Origin: Deinandra increscens subsp. villosa
Lineage: Eukaryota > Streptophyta > Magnoliopsida > Asterales > Asteraceae
DNA length: 64,000 nt
Reading direction: 5' to 3'
NCBI GenBank assembly: GCA_039602395.1
Contig: JBCNJP010000006.1
Coordinates: 8,834,766 to 8,898,765, forward strand
Under the pieces are notes generated by a model. The model was not told the DNA's origin. It did not search any database and saw only the letters and a list, made by a program, of their open reading frames with translations. Positions 47,492 through 58,513 of the stretch are shown here, in pieces. The translations under genes were made by a program, and so were the position numbers. Within the stretch, counting starts at the first letter, position 1, and every line of letters begins with the position of its first letter.

Positions 47492-47594
47492 ATGGCAGAA
47501 GAATGGACCCAGCAGGAAGAACTGGGGTTGTACCGAGCTTGGTTGGACGTAAAGTATAGGGACTATGTGTTGCCTACAAACCCTCCCTTACTTA
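47492..47594 (+). other. Short 5' exon (W-T-Q-Q-E-E protein)
   Basis: ATG 47492 encodes M-A-E-E-W-T-Q-Q-E-E-L-G-L-Y-R-A-W-L-D-V, which resembles the start of the Myb/NAM-associated proteins common in plant transposon-derived families. A donor (CTTA|GTACGT) at 47594/47595 and an acceptor ATTACCAG at about 48111 would continue the frame into a second exon (48112-48154, H-M-Q-R-E-L-S). The downstream course is unclear. Bases 47890-48015 contain several AGTTCATCCTGAAGAAC repeats. Confidence 0.3.
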
Positions 47595-48561
47595 GTACGT
47601 TTCTTAATTTTTCTTAATTTCAAGCTTCTACTGGTGTGGGAAATGATTAACCTTTTTAGGGTTCCGGATGAATTAAGAGTAATTGTTCTGGTTTGAAAAT
47701 TGTTCTGGGATTAATTACTAATTAATTATATGTAATGAATTGATTTTTAATTTAATGTAATGTATTTTCATCCGTTTCTGTTCATTTTCTCTCGGTCCGG
47801 ATGAAATCTTCTCCCTAATGAATTCTAGTTCTCTCCCTAGGGTTTCTGATTTCTCCTTAATTACTAACAACTTTGGTTATTTATATTATATATAGTTCAT
47901 CCTGAAGAACTCTAGTTTATCCGGTTCATCCTGAAGAACTCTAGTTCATCATGTTCTATTATTGAATAATTACTCTTGATCCTGAAGAACTCTAGTTCAT
48001 CCGGCTCTATTACTGAATAACTCTAGTTCATCTTCTCTCAATCCTCATGAACTCAGTGGGTAATTTTGACTTTCTTCGTTTAATTTTGACTTGTTAATTT
48101 GATTACCAGAAAATCAAAACATTCAACAGCATATGCAAAGAGAACTCAGTGGGTAATTTTAACTTTCTTCGTTTAATTTTGACTTGTTAATTTGATTTTT
48201 GAGATCGTGTGAAAGTAATTTCGGATAATTTCAGATCGTGTGATTAAAATTTTAGTGGTTTTTTGATATCGTGTAGAAATTTCCGTTTAACATGGAGAAC
48301 GTGTGAAACTAATTTGTAGGAAAACCAAAAGTCCAACAATTATAATGTGCAATGTTCAATAAAATAAGACATTTTGTATACTTTAGTGATTAGACATCTG
48401 AGCTTAGGCATACTCAAGTGATTTGCACATATAACCATACCACCTGATCAGTAATCAGAAACTTCTCACCTCCATTATCAAACCCTTCTCAAAATCCTTA
48501 TCAAACCTTTTCTCAAAATCCTTATCAAACCCTTTCTCAAAACCCTCAAATCCTTCTCAAA

Positions 48562-48855
48562 ATGGCAAACTTGAAAGAATTAGTTGATCATTATTTGCAC
48601 ACGAATATTGTTGCTACCCTGGACCGGTACGGGGTGATTATCGGGGCAGAGAGACAGAGTATCTTAGACGGGTTGGCCCTGCTCAACCAAGTACTTACAG
48701 AGCCACCAAGTCCATCAAGATACCAGATGGCAAATTTTTTGGTAGAAGAGATACACGTCTCCAATGCCATGCTTCAAATGTTGGTTCAACAGAGGCAAGA
48801 AGCTATGAGTAGGCATTTGGAGTTGATGGAGGAGATGGAATCTAGGTTCCCGTGA
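48562..48855 (+). CDS. Hypothetical 97-residue protein inside F
   Basis: Intact frame starting M-A-N-L-K-E-L-V-D-H, predicted mostly helical with a Met/Gln/Glu-rich end. It is preceded by a CTTATCAAACCCTTTCTC repeat that looks like a pyrimidine-rich leader. No domain recognised. It may be a separate accessory gene or the last exon of a gene starting at 47492. Confidence 0.4.
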   Translation: MANLKELVDHYLHTNIVATLDRYGVIIGAERQSILDGLALLNQVLTEPPSPSRYQMANFLVEEIHVSNAMLQMLVQQRQEAMSRHLELMEEMESRFP

Positions 48856-50145
48856 ACCTCAACCCGCAACTGCTCTATCTTTTGTTTTTTTTAGGAATGA
48901 ACATGTAAATTAGGAAACAATTTTGTGTATGGAATTGGAATAAGTAGTATGAAATCCACTTTTTGTTATATACTTGTTTGTCTATTTTTGTTTATTAAAT
49001 CAATCTGTTAAACAAAAACCCTAATCCTCGAAAACAGAGACGATCAACAATTGCAATCCGATCAACAACTGATGCATGCATAATTTTAGGTAAAAAAGGT
49101 AATATGTTCGCACAATCTCCATTCCGTTAAACAAAAACCCCAATCCTCGAAAACAGACACGATCAACAATTGCAATCCGATCAACAACTGATGCAGAGAC
49201 GATCAAAAACCCTAAACACAAAAAATAGAACGGATCTACAAAAACCTTAAATTTTGGGGAATTATAATTCTAAATAAATTATATAAAAAGAATTAAGATA
49301 AAAATTAAATAATGGGTCAATTTGGGGTCTAATGGGTCAATTTGATGTGTTTAGGACCAATGAGTCCCAATAAGGTGTGTAAGTAAACAATAAGTTGTGT
49401 TTAGAACCAATGATGGCCCAATTGGTGTGTATGTAACCAATAAGTTGTGTTTAGAACCAATGATGGCCCAATAAGGTGTGTATGTAACCAATAAGTTGTG
49501 TTTAGGACCATGTGATGTCCCAATAAGGTGTGTTTAGGGGAAACGAGGGTCAGTTGGGACCAATGAGTCCCAATAAGGTGTGTTTAGGGGAAACGAAGGT
49601 CAGTTGGGACCAATGAGTCCCAATAAAGTGTATGTGTAACTAATAAGCATGTTTAGGACCAATGATGGCCCAATAAGGTGTGTATGTAACCAATAAGTTG
49701 TGTTTAGGACCAATGAGACCCAATAAGGTGTGTTTAGGAGAAAGGAGGGTCAGTTGGGACCAATGAGTCCCAATAAGGTGTGTATATAACCAGTAAGCAT
49801 GTTTAGGACCAATGATGGCCCAATATGTAACCAATAAGTTGTGTTTTGGATCAATGATGGCCTAATACGGTGTGTTTAGGGGAAATGAGGGTCAGTTGGG
49901 ACCAATGAGTCCCAATAAGGTGTGTTTAGGGGAAACGAGGGTCAGTTGGGACCAATGATGGCCCAATTGGTGTGTATGTAACCAATAAGTTGTGTGTAGA
50001 ACCAATGATGGCCCAATAAGGTGTGTATGTAACCAATAAGTTGTGTTTAGGACCAATGAGACCCAATAAGGTGTGTTTAGGGGAAACGAGGGTCAGTTGG
50101 GACCAATGAGTCCCAATAAGGTGTGATTAATTTTCTTTTTTCTCA
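48856..50145. repeat. Degenerate tandem repeat, ACCAATGAGTCCCAATAAGGTGTG type
   Basis: From about 49315 to 50130, words such as GACCAATGAGTCCCAAT, AAGGTGTGTTTAGG and GAGGGTCAGTTGGG recur 12-16 times in shuffled order. Upstream, 49015-49200 holds a direct repeat of a CGATCAACAATTGCAATCCG block (about 49041 and 49160). No coding potential; ORFs here are repeat translations. Confidence 0.7.
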
Positions 50146-50225
50146 TTATTCGAAAAATTTCACATGTGAACACATATGAAAAATAGCTATTTCACATGCG
50201 AAAGTGTCTACAATGAATCTCACCC

Positions 50226-50259
<34 letters not shown>

Positions 50260-50290
50260 ACCGATAATGTATATATTAGAACACATTGAA

Positions 50291-50351
<61 letters not shown>

Positions 50352-50352
50352 G
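50226..50352. repeat. (TA)n and (TG)n microsatellites
   Basis: Alternating TA runs at 50227-50260 and 50293-50325 run into a (GT)n run to about 50352. The minus-strand ORF across it encodes only His-Thr and Tyr-Ile repeats and is not a gene. Confidence 0.9.
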
Positions 50353-50907
50353 TGTGTCTTTAGTACTTGACATCTTTTATTTTCACGTTAGGTATACAAA
50401 TTCATTAGGATACTATTATCATTAAATTTATTGCTTAACATTCCATTTTCCATTTAAAGATCATTTTAAAGGTATGTTTAAAATACTATTATCTATGTTT
50501 AGAATTAATTGAGTTTTTAAATCCGAGAAATGCTAACGTCTTATTGGCTGAGATATTTTCACCCGGATTAATCCCTAAATTACTTCCCATCATTTTTTTC
50601 AAGTTTTCCCAAAAAAATTTCACTAACCCAAATTCATTGATCAGTTCCTATTCCCTCTCAGCAAAATTTTATCACCAAAACGATTCATCACTCTCTTCTT
50701 CCCTACCACTAAAAATTCCTCTACAGGATTCATCACACTATCATCTTCAGGAGATCACTACCTAATTCCCGTCAGTATTAATTTCATTGTCATCTTCAGG
50801 AGATCATTTGTTTCATATCAATTATTTCATCTAATTAATTATTATTCCATCGCATTTATTTCATTCTCTATTTATTTCATTTCAAGAAGCATCTAGCTCA
50901 TTTAACA

Positions 50908-52490
50908 ATGGATCATGAAGCAGGTGATGATCTTTATTATAACAGTGAAGGCGAATACAATGATGATTCATCACAAACGGGTGAAGAAGATGAAATGGAT
51001 AACAATGATGATCATTATTCGACTGATCAAGAAGATGAAATGGATAACAATGATGCCCACGTCGACAATGATGCCCAACTCGACAATATTGATGCCCAAC
51101 TCGACAATGATGACCAAGTCGACATTGATGCTCAAGTTACTGAGAATGAGGAAGCTACAACCTCTACTCCCCAAGAAAACAAGAGGGGGTTGACGTGGTT
51201 GGCAAAGTGGCGTGCCAAATTTGAGAAAAATGTTGGGGAAAAATGGCCACTAACATTTGATGCACTGGGAAGGGTTGGCGGGGTGCATAGACCAAAATTT
51301 TCGAGTTTTTGGGAGACATTGCAAGGTTAGAGGTTGGATTGAGGTATCTAAAATGGAAGAAGGTGCCAAAAGAGGACAAGAACAAGATGTGGGCAGGGAT
51401 TCAGGTTATGAAACAGATTAAACATCTTCTCATATTAAGTTTGTTAAGTTATTGAATTCCATACATGTGACTAAAACATCCTGTCATATGTTATTTTTTC
51501 AGCAATTATTCGAAATTGATGACTGTCGAAGGGGTCCTATAAAGGTACGGCTTGGTGGGTTGCTAAGGACTTTTAGAAGAAATATGTTCAAGAAACACGT
51601 TTGTCCCAACCTAGCAAAACCCACCGTGCTTGAGAAAGTTCCAAAGATGTATCGCGGTATTGTGAAAAAAGAACACTGGGACAGATTTGTAGCATATATA
51701 AAATCTGACGAATTTAAGGTTTTTATTCAATTCAAACTGCAGATTTCATTAATTAGGCTAAGTGTTAATTAATGAGATTATAATTATATATCCTACTGTT
51801 CTTTTGGAAAGGTTGTGTCAAAGAGTGCAAAAGAGGTTCGAGCACAGTATGTTTATGATCATACAATGGAACGGGGAGGATACATCTATCTGCAAGAAAA
51901 ACTGGTAATAAGCTAAGTGTGTTACACCCAGTCATGGTTAAGAACGTGCAATGTATGTTTCAAGTCTGATATATATTATTATTATAATACAAGGTACAAA
52001 ACAAAGAAATTCCAGCTGATGATTGCCCCTCTCGAGCGTTTATATGGAGGAAAGGAAGGGTAAATAAAGAGGGGGAATACAAACGCCTGTGGTGAAGGGC
52101 GTAGCAGATGTTATAGTAAGTTTAATTGCTATATATATACCTAATTATTCACATGTTAAAAATTAACAGCACCTCACTACATTAACTAAATTTAATTACT
52201 GCAGGCCGAGAATGAAACAAAAATAAATGCGGGATCCGTGAATGTAGAACCGGGAACGGATGCCCTGACATTGGTCCTTGGCAAGGAAAGGGGTGGATAC
52301 CTAAAAGGTATTGGGTATGGAGTGACTTCCCGTGGATATTGGCAGGGTGCTCCAAAAGGGCGATCGAAAGAACAGATCGAAAAACTTGAGGCGGAACTAA
52401 AAAATGAAAAACAGCTGCGTGAGAAAAAGGATCAAGAGGTTGAGCACCTCACTGATATGGTTAAAGCACAGCATGAAAAAATTGATAAGC
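50908..52490 (+). pseudogene. CACTA second gene, Transposase_24 type, 5' exons
   Basis: ATG 50908 opens an acidic N-terminus (repeated D-N-D-A-Q/D-N-N-D) and then W-L-A-K-W-R-A-K-F. K-W-K-K-V-P-K-E-D-K-N-K-M-W lies at about 51348-51400 after a frame change. Further exons follow at about 51502-51718 (F-R-R-N-M-F-K-K-H-V, E-H-W-D-R-F-V-A-Y), 51811-51905 (H-T-M-E-R-G-G-Y), 51993-52110 (W-R-K-G-R-V-N-K-E-G-E-Y) and 52204-52490 (G-T-D-A-L-T-L-V-L-G, then a coiled coil E-Q-I-E-K-L-E-A-E-L). This matches the plant Ptta/En/Spm accessory protein family, a DNA-binding partner of tnp2. Splice borders are by eye. The last exon is cut by element E and resumes at 58879. Confidence 0.8.
52486..52490. repeat. 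Target-site duplication of element E, left
   Basis: TAAGC before the 5' LTR; repeated at 58874-58878. Confidence 0.95.
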
Positions 52491-52850
52491 TGTTAGAGCA
52501 TATTCCTATGCTAATGTTGTGTCTCGTGTATTGTATCTAGTCAAGAGCTTCTGTGTGAGTTAGTTAGTCATCTGGCCGGATCACATGATCCGCCGGACCA
52601 GTTGATACGGCGGACCAGATGGTCTGCTGGTGATCCGCTGGCTTATGACTAAGTGACTATAAATAGTCTGTGTTAGAGAGAGCTAGTTACCAGTTCTGTC
52701 ATTCTACAACTCTTAACTGTGTGTAAACTGAGTGTGTTTCTCTCTCTACTTGTAATCTCTAAGTGAATCAATAAAGCAAAGCTTTATTTACATCTTGTTG
52801 CTATCCGATTACCGAATCATGCTGTAGTAAGATCGTCTCATGCTTTTACA
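52491..52850 (+). repeat. 5' LTR of element E
   Basis: 360 bases, TGTTAGAG to TTTTACA. TATA box TATAAATA at 52658-52665, and an AATAAAG polyadenylation-like signal near 52768. GATCCGC and GGACCAG words precede the TATA box. Confidence 0.95.
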
Positions 52851-52852
52851 AG

Positions 52853-52864
52853 TGGTATCAGAGC
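52853..52864 (+). other. Primer-binding site of element E
   Basis: TGGTATCAGAGC, two bases after the LTR. Confidence 0.93.
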
Positions 52865-53087
52865 CATCCAGGTTGCTCTACTGCTGTGATTTGGTAAGTT
52901 TTCGAAATTTTAGAGAGAGAAAGTTTGGGTTTTCTACGTTTTTCATCAATTTTTCATACTTCTGAGTGATTCCGTGGATAAAAATGATTTCTGGATGTTC
53001 CTGGAGTGTTTTCGCATCATACTGATCCAGTATCTAGCTTCAATTGTCAAAATCTGTGAAAATCAGTCGATTTTTGTGTTTCTCTGC

Positions 53088-53395
53088 ATCTGATCCGCCG
53101 GTTGAAAATCTGATCCGCCGTTTGGTCCGCCCAGCAATCTTCATCAGTCTGATCCGCGACAGTTTCATCGTACCAGTGTGATCCGCTGAAAATTCTGGTC
53201 CGCCGTACCAGTTTTGATCCGCCGTACCAAAGTCTAATCGCCGTATGAAATTTGCTCCGCCGGACGAAATCTGATCCGGATCTGATCCGCTAGTACAAAT
53301 CTGATCCGCCTGGTTAGGTTGATCTGGAACTGGTCCGCTGATAATATTTTGATCCGCTGGAGTTGTTGGTCCGCTGGCAGAATAGTGATCTTCAC
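53088..53395 (+). repeat. TGATCCGCCG repeat in the gag leader of E
   Basis: Words TGATCCGC, TGGTCCGC and relatives recur about 16 times. This is the counterpart of the GGTACG repeat in the leader of C, with a different core word. Confidence 0.75.
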
Positions 53396-53584
53396 TAAAA
53401 CTGACGTAACTTGCAAACCGTTTGGAGTTACGAAACCCAATACCAGCCAAAACGTTCGTCTTTCAGAGATCTAGAACGTGTACTGGCCTACGGCCAGTAC
53501 CGTCAAGTTTTGACCCCCAAAATCTGCTTGGAAGACACCCGTTTTTTAGTTTTAAGTTTTCGCGTTCGGTATTGAAATTTCAAA

Positions 53585-56500
53585 ATGAGCGACTTTCACG
53601 CTTTTTCAGCTGTTCAATCATCAATGCAAGCCATATTGAACTATGGTAACGAGATAGGAACAACTCAGAAAGTTCCTAAGTTACTTCGATTGGAGGATTA
53701 TGAGAATTGGAAGCAACGATTTGAATCATTTGTTAATGCTCTTGACATTGATTTGTGGATTTCTATTGAACAAGATTATACATATCCTAAGAAAAATGGA
53801 GAACCAATTCCACGAAGTGATCTTGATGAAGATCAAAGGAAAGTGTATGCCAGAGAAAATAAAACGTATGCAAATCTCACAATGGCTTTACCAAGAGAAC
53901 TCTTGCATCAATTCAAAAATTGCACAACCTCAAAAACATTATGGGATGCACTGAAGGATAGATGTGCAGGAAACGAGCAATATAAGAAGAGTCGAAAGAA
54001 AGTTTTGTTAAAGGAGTTTGATAACTTCCAGCATTGTGAAAAAGAGAGTATTGCAGATTTGATTTCTAGATTTTCTCATCTGATTAATGAACTCGATATT
54101 GTAGGAGTCCAGAAAGAAAAAGATGACTTGAAGGAAAAATTTCTGGAAGCTTTACCGGAAACATGGGAGAACTTTGTTATGATGCTTGCTAATGATCCAA
54201 ATTATTCAAGTTGGACTTTCAATCAATTATTAAGCAAGTTACAAGCTCGAGAAATGGTGTTACTTGTAAAGAAATCAGCAATTCCATCAGTTCAGAATCC
54301 TGCAGTTTATTTTGGAGAGAATTCTGCTACTGCCCATGCTAAAGCTAAATCAAATTCTATTTCAAGCAGTAATCCACCAGTAACAGCATTTCTTGCTGGA
54401 AAGTCAGATAATGGTGGATATTCTTCAGGTTGTAGTTTTACTATTCCTGATAAATCATCAAGCAAGTCAACTTCTAATCAAGCAACCGAAGATCTAGCTG
54501 CTTTGCTATCTGCTTTTATATCTTCTTCGTCTGGAGCTATATTTCATCAAATTGGTCAGTCTTGTTTGTATGGCGAGGATTTAAATAATCTGGATGACGA
54601 TCAATTGAATAAACTCGATTTGGAATGGCAATTTGCTATGGTCGCGGAAAAGGGAAAGAGATTTATGCAGAAACATGGTAAGACATCTATTTTTCAAGGA
54701 TAAACACTTGGCTTGGATAGAAAAATGATTAAATGTTTTAAATGTGCCAAACATGGACATTTTGCTCGCAATTGTCCTACCAAGTCATCTGACAAGGATA
54801 TTTCCAATAAGAATGGTCAAGATAAAGATGTTAAAGCTATGATATCTCAAACTGATGAAGGTTATGATTGGGCTAAAGATTTTCCAGATGAATCTGCATT
54901 CGTGGTTCATTCTCAAGACAGTTATGCATTGATGGCAAATATTGAGGTTGAATCGAGTGGGTATACATCTGAGACCAGTAAATCTGACTTAAGTCATTCT
55001 GATTCCGAAATGAGTGGTTACGAATCTGTGTGTGAATTTTGTTCACAAAAGGATAGTCGAATTAAAGGTTTGATAAAGGAAATAGAATGTCAATCTGTTG
55101 AAATCAAACGAAAGGATGAAGAATTGGAGAGTTTCATCAAGAAATGTCAGGAATTTAATGAAATTTGCAAAACAAATGCAGAATTACTCAAAGAAAAGAG
55201 TGTGTTGGTAACGGAATTAGCTGCCGTTCAGAAACAATTGTCAGAAAGTTGTATTCAGAATGATCAACAAAAGTCACAACTTCGACATGAGAATGAGGAG
55301 TTCATGTCAAAAATTGTCAGGCTTACTTCGGTCAATGAAAAGCTGGTCAAGGAGGTTGAAGAGTATAGGTCTCAAGTTAAAGCTGTTAGTGAAGATTTTG
55401 AACAGTTATTTCAAAAATCTATCAAAAAGGTTGAAGTACTTCAGACATCGAATGATGAACTTCAGAAGGCATTGGATGAAGTTACTGCTGATAGAACTCA
55501 ATATCAGATTTTTCAGTCTGAATTGCAAGATACAATCACTTCTTTGAAGAAAGATAAAAATTTATTAACAAGGAATATTGATATATATAAGGAAAGAGTG
55601 GATAAAGTTACCAAAGAAGTGCTTGCTGCTCATGATGGGATGAGACGAGAAAAATCGTTAGTCAACACCACATCTGAGAAATTGATTCAATCAGAAAAAG
55701 TTCTTGCTGAAGCTCAGAAGATCATAGCTGATTTGAAAGTTGAAATTCTCGATCTCAATCGTCAATTGCATAACTTAAAGAATTCTCATTCTTTTACAAG
55801 TTATTTGTGTCAAGATGACAACTTCAAGAAGGTATTTGGAGGTGATGCTTTTAATCAAATTCCTCATCCAGTGATTCAAACAGATTCTGTTGTTGATTTG
55901 AACACTCCAGTGGTAAACAAAGATTATTCTGAATTTGTATCTGCTAAGTGTGAGAAGAGGGAATCACAGTGTTCAATCAAGCATGTTGGAACAGATGAGA
56001 AGATAGGGTCTGAAGAAAAGTTGGCTGCTGAGCTTGTTCAAGCTAATAATTTGAAGGGTATTAAAGCTAAATTTACTGAGGTTGCTCAAGCTGGTTCTTC
56101 TACGTCTCAAATGGATTTATCAAAGTTACCTGGTTATAAACGATCTGGTTTGGGTAATCATAATCACAAAGTTGTTCAGAAAGTTGAGAAGAACAAGCCA
56201 AAGAAGACTCCTAAGGAGAAGAAAGATACTAGTCTTGAACAGATATATCATTTGGCGCAGGTGTTTGTATCCACAATGGAAAAAGGCTTCGGAGGTAAGA
56301 TAAAGAAGAAAGATTCATCTACAAGTTCTCCGAAAGAATCTTCCGCTTCGGGTTCCAATTCCACACCTAGAAGTCCTACATCACAATGGGTACATTCTAA
56401 CCGATTTCAGGTTTTTAATGATATTTCTGATGAGTCTGAGTTGTCTAATAAATGTGATTCAGTTCAGGACAAGTCCCAATTTAAACGTTCATATCGTTTG

Positions 56501-56815
56501 TGCTATCAATGTCGCCAAAAGGGACATATAGCACAGAATTGTCCTGTCATTGTTAAAAGGAAATTTTCTGGAAAAACTGCCACGATAATTGATGAATCCG
56601 GCAGAATTTTTAATGACTCACCAACATCACATTTTAAATCAAAACATTTCAAAAGTGAGTCTAGTGTTGGTGATTCATCACAAGATGATGTTTCTGTGAA
56701 AACTGCACCTGCAAAGATGCAGTGGCGACCTAAAGTGGTCAGCAAAGCTGCAACTGACTTTGTGGAAGACACTGGTCGACCAGAAGCTGTGTGCTTCGGG
56801 TCATTTGCGTACTAA
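53585..56815 (+). pseudogene. gag: Element E gag, one in-frame stop
   Basis: One frame of 1,077 codons from ATG 53585 to TAA 56813-56815, broken only by TAA at 54701-54703. The N-terminal capsid region (N-E-I-G-T-T-Q-K-V-P-K-L, K-K-S-R-K-K-V-L-L-K-E-F-D) aligns with C gag. The stop lies 10 codons before the first CCHC knuckle, C-F-K-C-A-K-H-G-H-F-A-R-N-C (54734-54775). A long coiled coil (about 55060-55790) and a basic Ser-rich region follow, then a second knuckle, C-Y-Q-C-R-Q-K-G-H-I-A-Q-N-C (56501-56542). The stop may be a single nonsense mutation or may split two products. The size, about 1,076 residues, is large for copia gag but matches C. Confidence 0.88.
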
Positions 56816-56835
56816 TCTTTATCACCGGTGTGCAG
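56812..56835 (+). promoter_or_regulatory. Gag stop / 3'-splice-like junction, element E
   Basis: TAA inside CTAAT (56812-56816), then TGTGCAG with AG at 56834-56835, as in C, although E has no pol behind it. Confidence 0.45.
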
Positions 56836-57012
56836 GTATTCCTAGAAGACCCGTTGGTGATTGCAAAGTTGCTGATGGAGGAGTATTCTGCGTTTCTTAA
56901 TTTAAATTACATGTGATATCATTTTCCACACTGAAATTTTCTGAAAGCTAAACCTGACAGGTATCAGTATCGATTGGTCAATTTTCTTTCTTTTACATTT
57001 CGTATGTAGTTT

Positions 57013-57112
57013 AGGGGGAGAAAGTTGAAAAACCAGAAAGAAAAAAATAGCGTGTTTGTGTTTTTTGATTAAAATGAAAATCCAAAAATAGAGTTTTCAT
57101 TTTAAGGGGGAG
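57013..57112 (+). other. Two internal polypurine tracts of element E
   Basis: AGGGGGAGAAAG at 57013 and AAGGGGGAG at 57104-57112; the second is identical to the 3' polypurine tract at 58503-58511. The first aligns with the tract after pol in C. Confidence 0.5.
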
Positions 57113-57472
57113 AAATTGAAAAATACAAAAACATCGAAAAATGGAAAAATACAAAAACATTGAAAAATGAGAAATTGTATCCGACATGATTGGGAAATGA
57201 TGGTACATTGGCTTACGTGTCTGACTCATGGATAAATTAGATGAAAAAGCCATAAGATCATTGTTTGATGTACTTGGTAGACTTGGCATTAAATCAGAAA
57301 GTATTCAGATGTGATACACACTAAATATTAATGCTTGACCAAGTGGACAACATCTTGATGCATATTTCATGATATATCAAGAAAAGATATGTGAGAAAGA
57401 AAATGAGAAGTCACTGTGTATACATGTGTTCATTTTTGCAAAGATTTAAACTTGTTTGATTTTCTTTATTTT

Positions 57473-57711
57473 GTCAAACGATCGGACTTTCTCTGCGTGT
57501 CGAAAGACCGACCTGATTGTTGTTCGTTTGACGTTCTGCTTTATTTTCTTTGGTGTTTCGTATAACTCATCGGACTTTCTCTGCGTGTACGGGAGTACCG
57601 ACCTGATTGTTGTTGAGTTATACAATTTCAACTTGTTTTATTTTCTTATTTTGTTAAATCCGAGGCCTTATCTGCGTATCGAAAGATCGACCTTAAGGTA
57701 GACGATTTAAC
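57473..57711 (+). promoter_or_regulatory. Triple covarying RNA hairpin module, element E
   Basis: Hairpins at 57473-57532, 57560-57623 and 57653-57711. Units 1 and 2 match C units 1 and 2. In unit 1 the apical stem changes from ATC/GAT (C) to GTC/GAC (E) with the GAAA loop kept. Unit 3 has a new outer stem, GTTAAATC/GATTTAAC, in place of CCTAAAC/GTTTAGG, and a rearranged lower stem, but keeps TCTGCG-TATC-GAAA-GATCGACC. The module is retained in an element that lost pol and ORF2. Confidence 0.8.
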
Positions 57712-58502
57712 GTTCTTATTTCTTTTTGCATGGAACACAGTTGACTAAATCATGATTACAATCATTATGTGATTAAATCACAAATGAAATCACAAAGTGT
57801 GATATAAAAAAACAAAAACATATCTGAGTATGTCTGATAGTGTGGGGTACACTGGTCAAAGCAATTCTAATCAATTCAATAACATATCCAGATGTTATGA
57901 GTATGATTGTGCCTGAGTTTAAGATGGAAAAATTATACTAGTAATCGACATGACTTGTGTGCTGAAGTAATTGAAATTGAAGTATAGTTCAGCATGTCAT
58001 GACCAATATGATCCCAAGTTGTGATCTTTCTCGCAAAAGGCAAAAATAGTGTTTGATTCTGTATTGCATTTATGTTTCATATCTGAAAATTCAAAAAGAT
58101 TTTCGGTGTGTTTTGATATAAAGTTTCAAAAAGCCAAAATGATTTTATTTCTTATTTGTTTTCGACCGATTGATACTTGATACAAACTTTAAAAATTCAA
58201 CACTATATCTTGGATTCTCGAAGAGAAGTTTTGTGCCAAGATTAAATTAATTTTGAAAAGAAAAGGAAAGCCGCGTTTCTGTCTTCTGAAATTGCAGGTT
58301 ATCTGAGTGAGTAGACTCAAGCATGGTGAACGGGGGAGTATGTTATATCTTTCGCAAGTGGATCTTGAAGTTCAAAGTCTGTTCAAGATTGATCCAGCCA
58401 TGCAAGCTCTGTTTCTAACATGATTTCAAGTCAAAGATCGGATGCAGCAATGTTGCAGATTGAAGACTGAAGTTTAGTTGGAATATAGATACACTACACG
58501 TT
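57712..58502. other. 3' untranslated spacer of element E
   Basis: No gene. Bases to about 58190 align in pieces with C spacer 26340-26810 (shared GTTGTGATCTTTCTC and AAAAAGATTTT-GGTGTGTTTT words). The TATA and intron region that precedes ORF2 in C is missing. Confidence 0.6.
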
Positions 58503-58511
58503 AAGGGGGAG
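58503..58511 (+). other. 3' polypurine tract of element E
   Basis: AAGGGGGAG two bases before the 3' LTR. Confidence 0.88.
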
Positions 58512-58513
58512 TT

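Noticed and set aside
49640..49834. Protein with W-A-I-I-G-P-K-H repeats
   Set aside because: Reading of the tandem repeat block on the minus strand; no start context or domain.
50146..50373. 75-residue minus-strand ORF
   Set aside because: Translation of TA and TG microsatellites.
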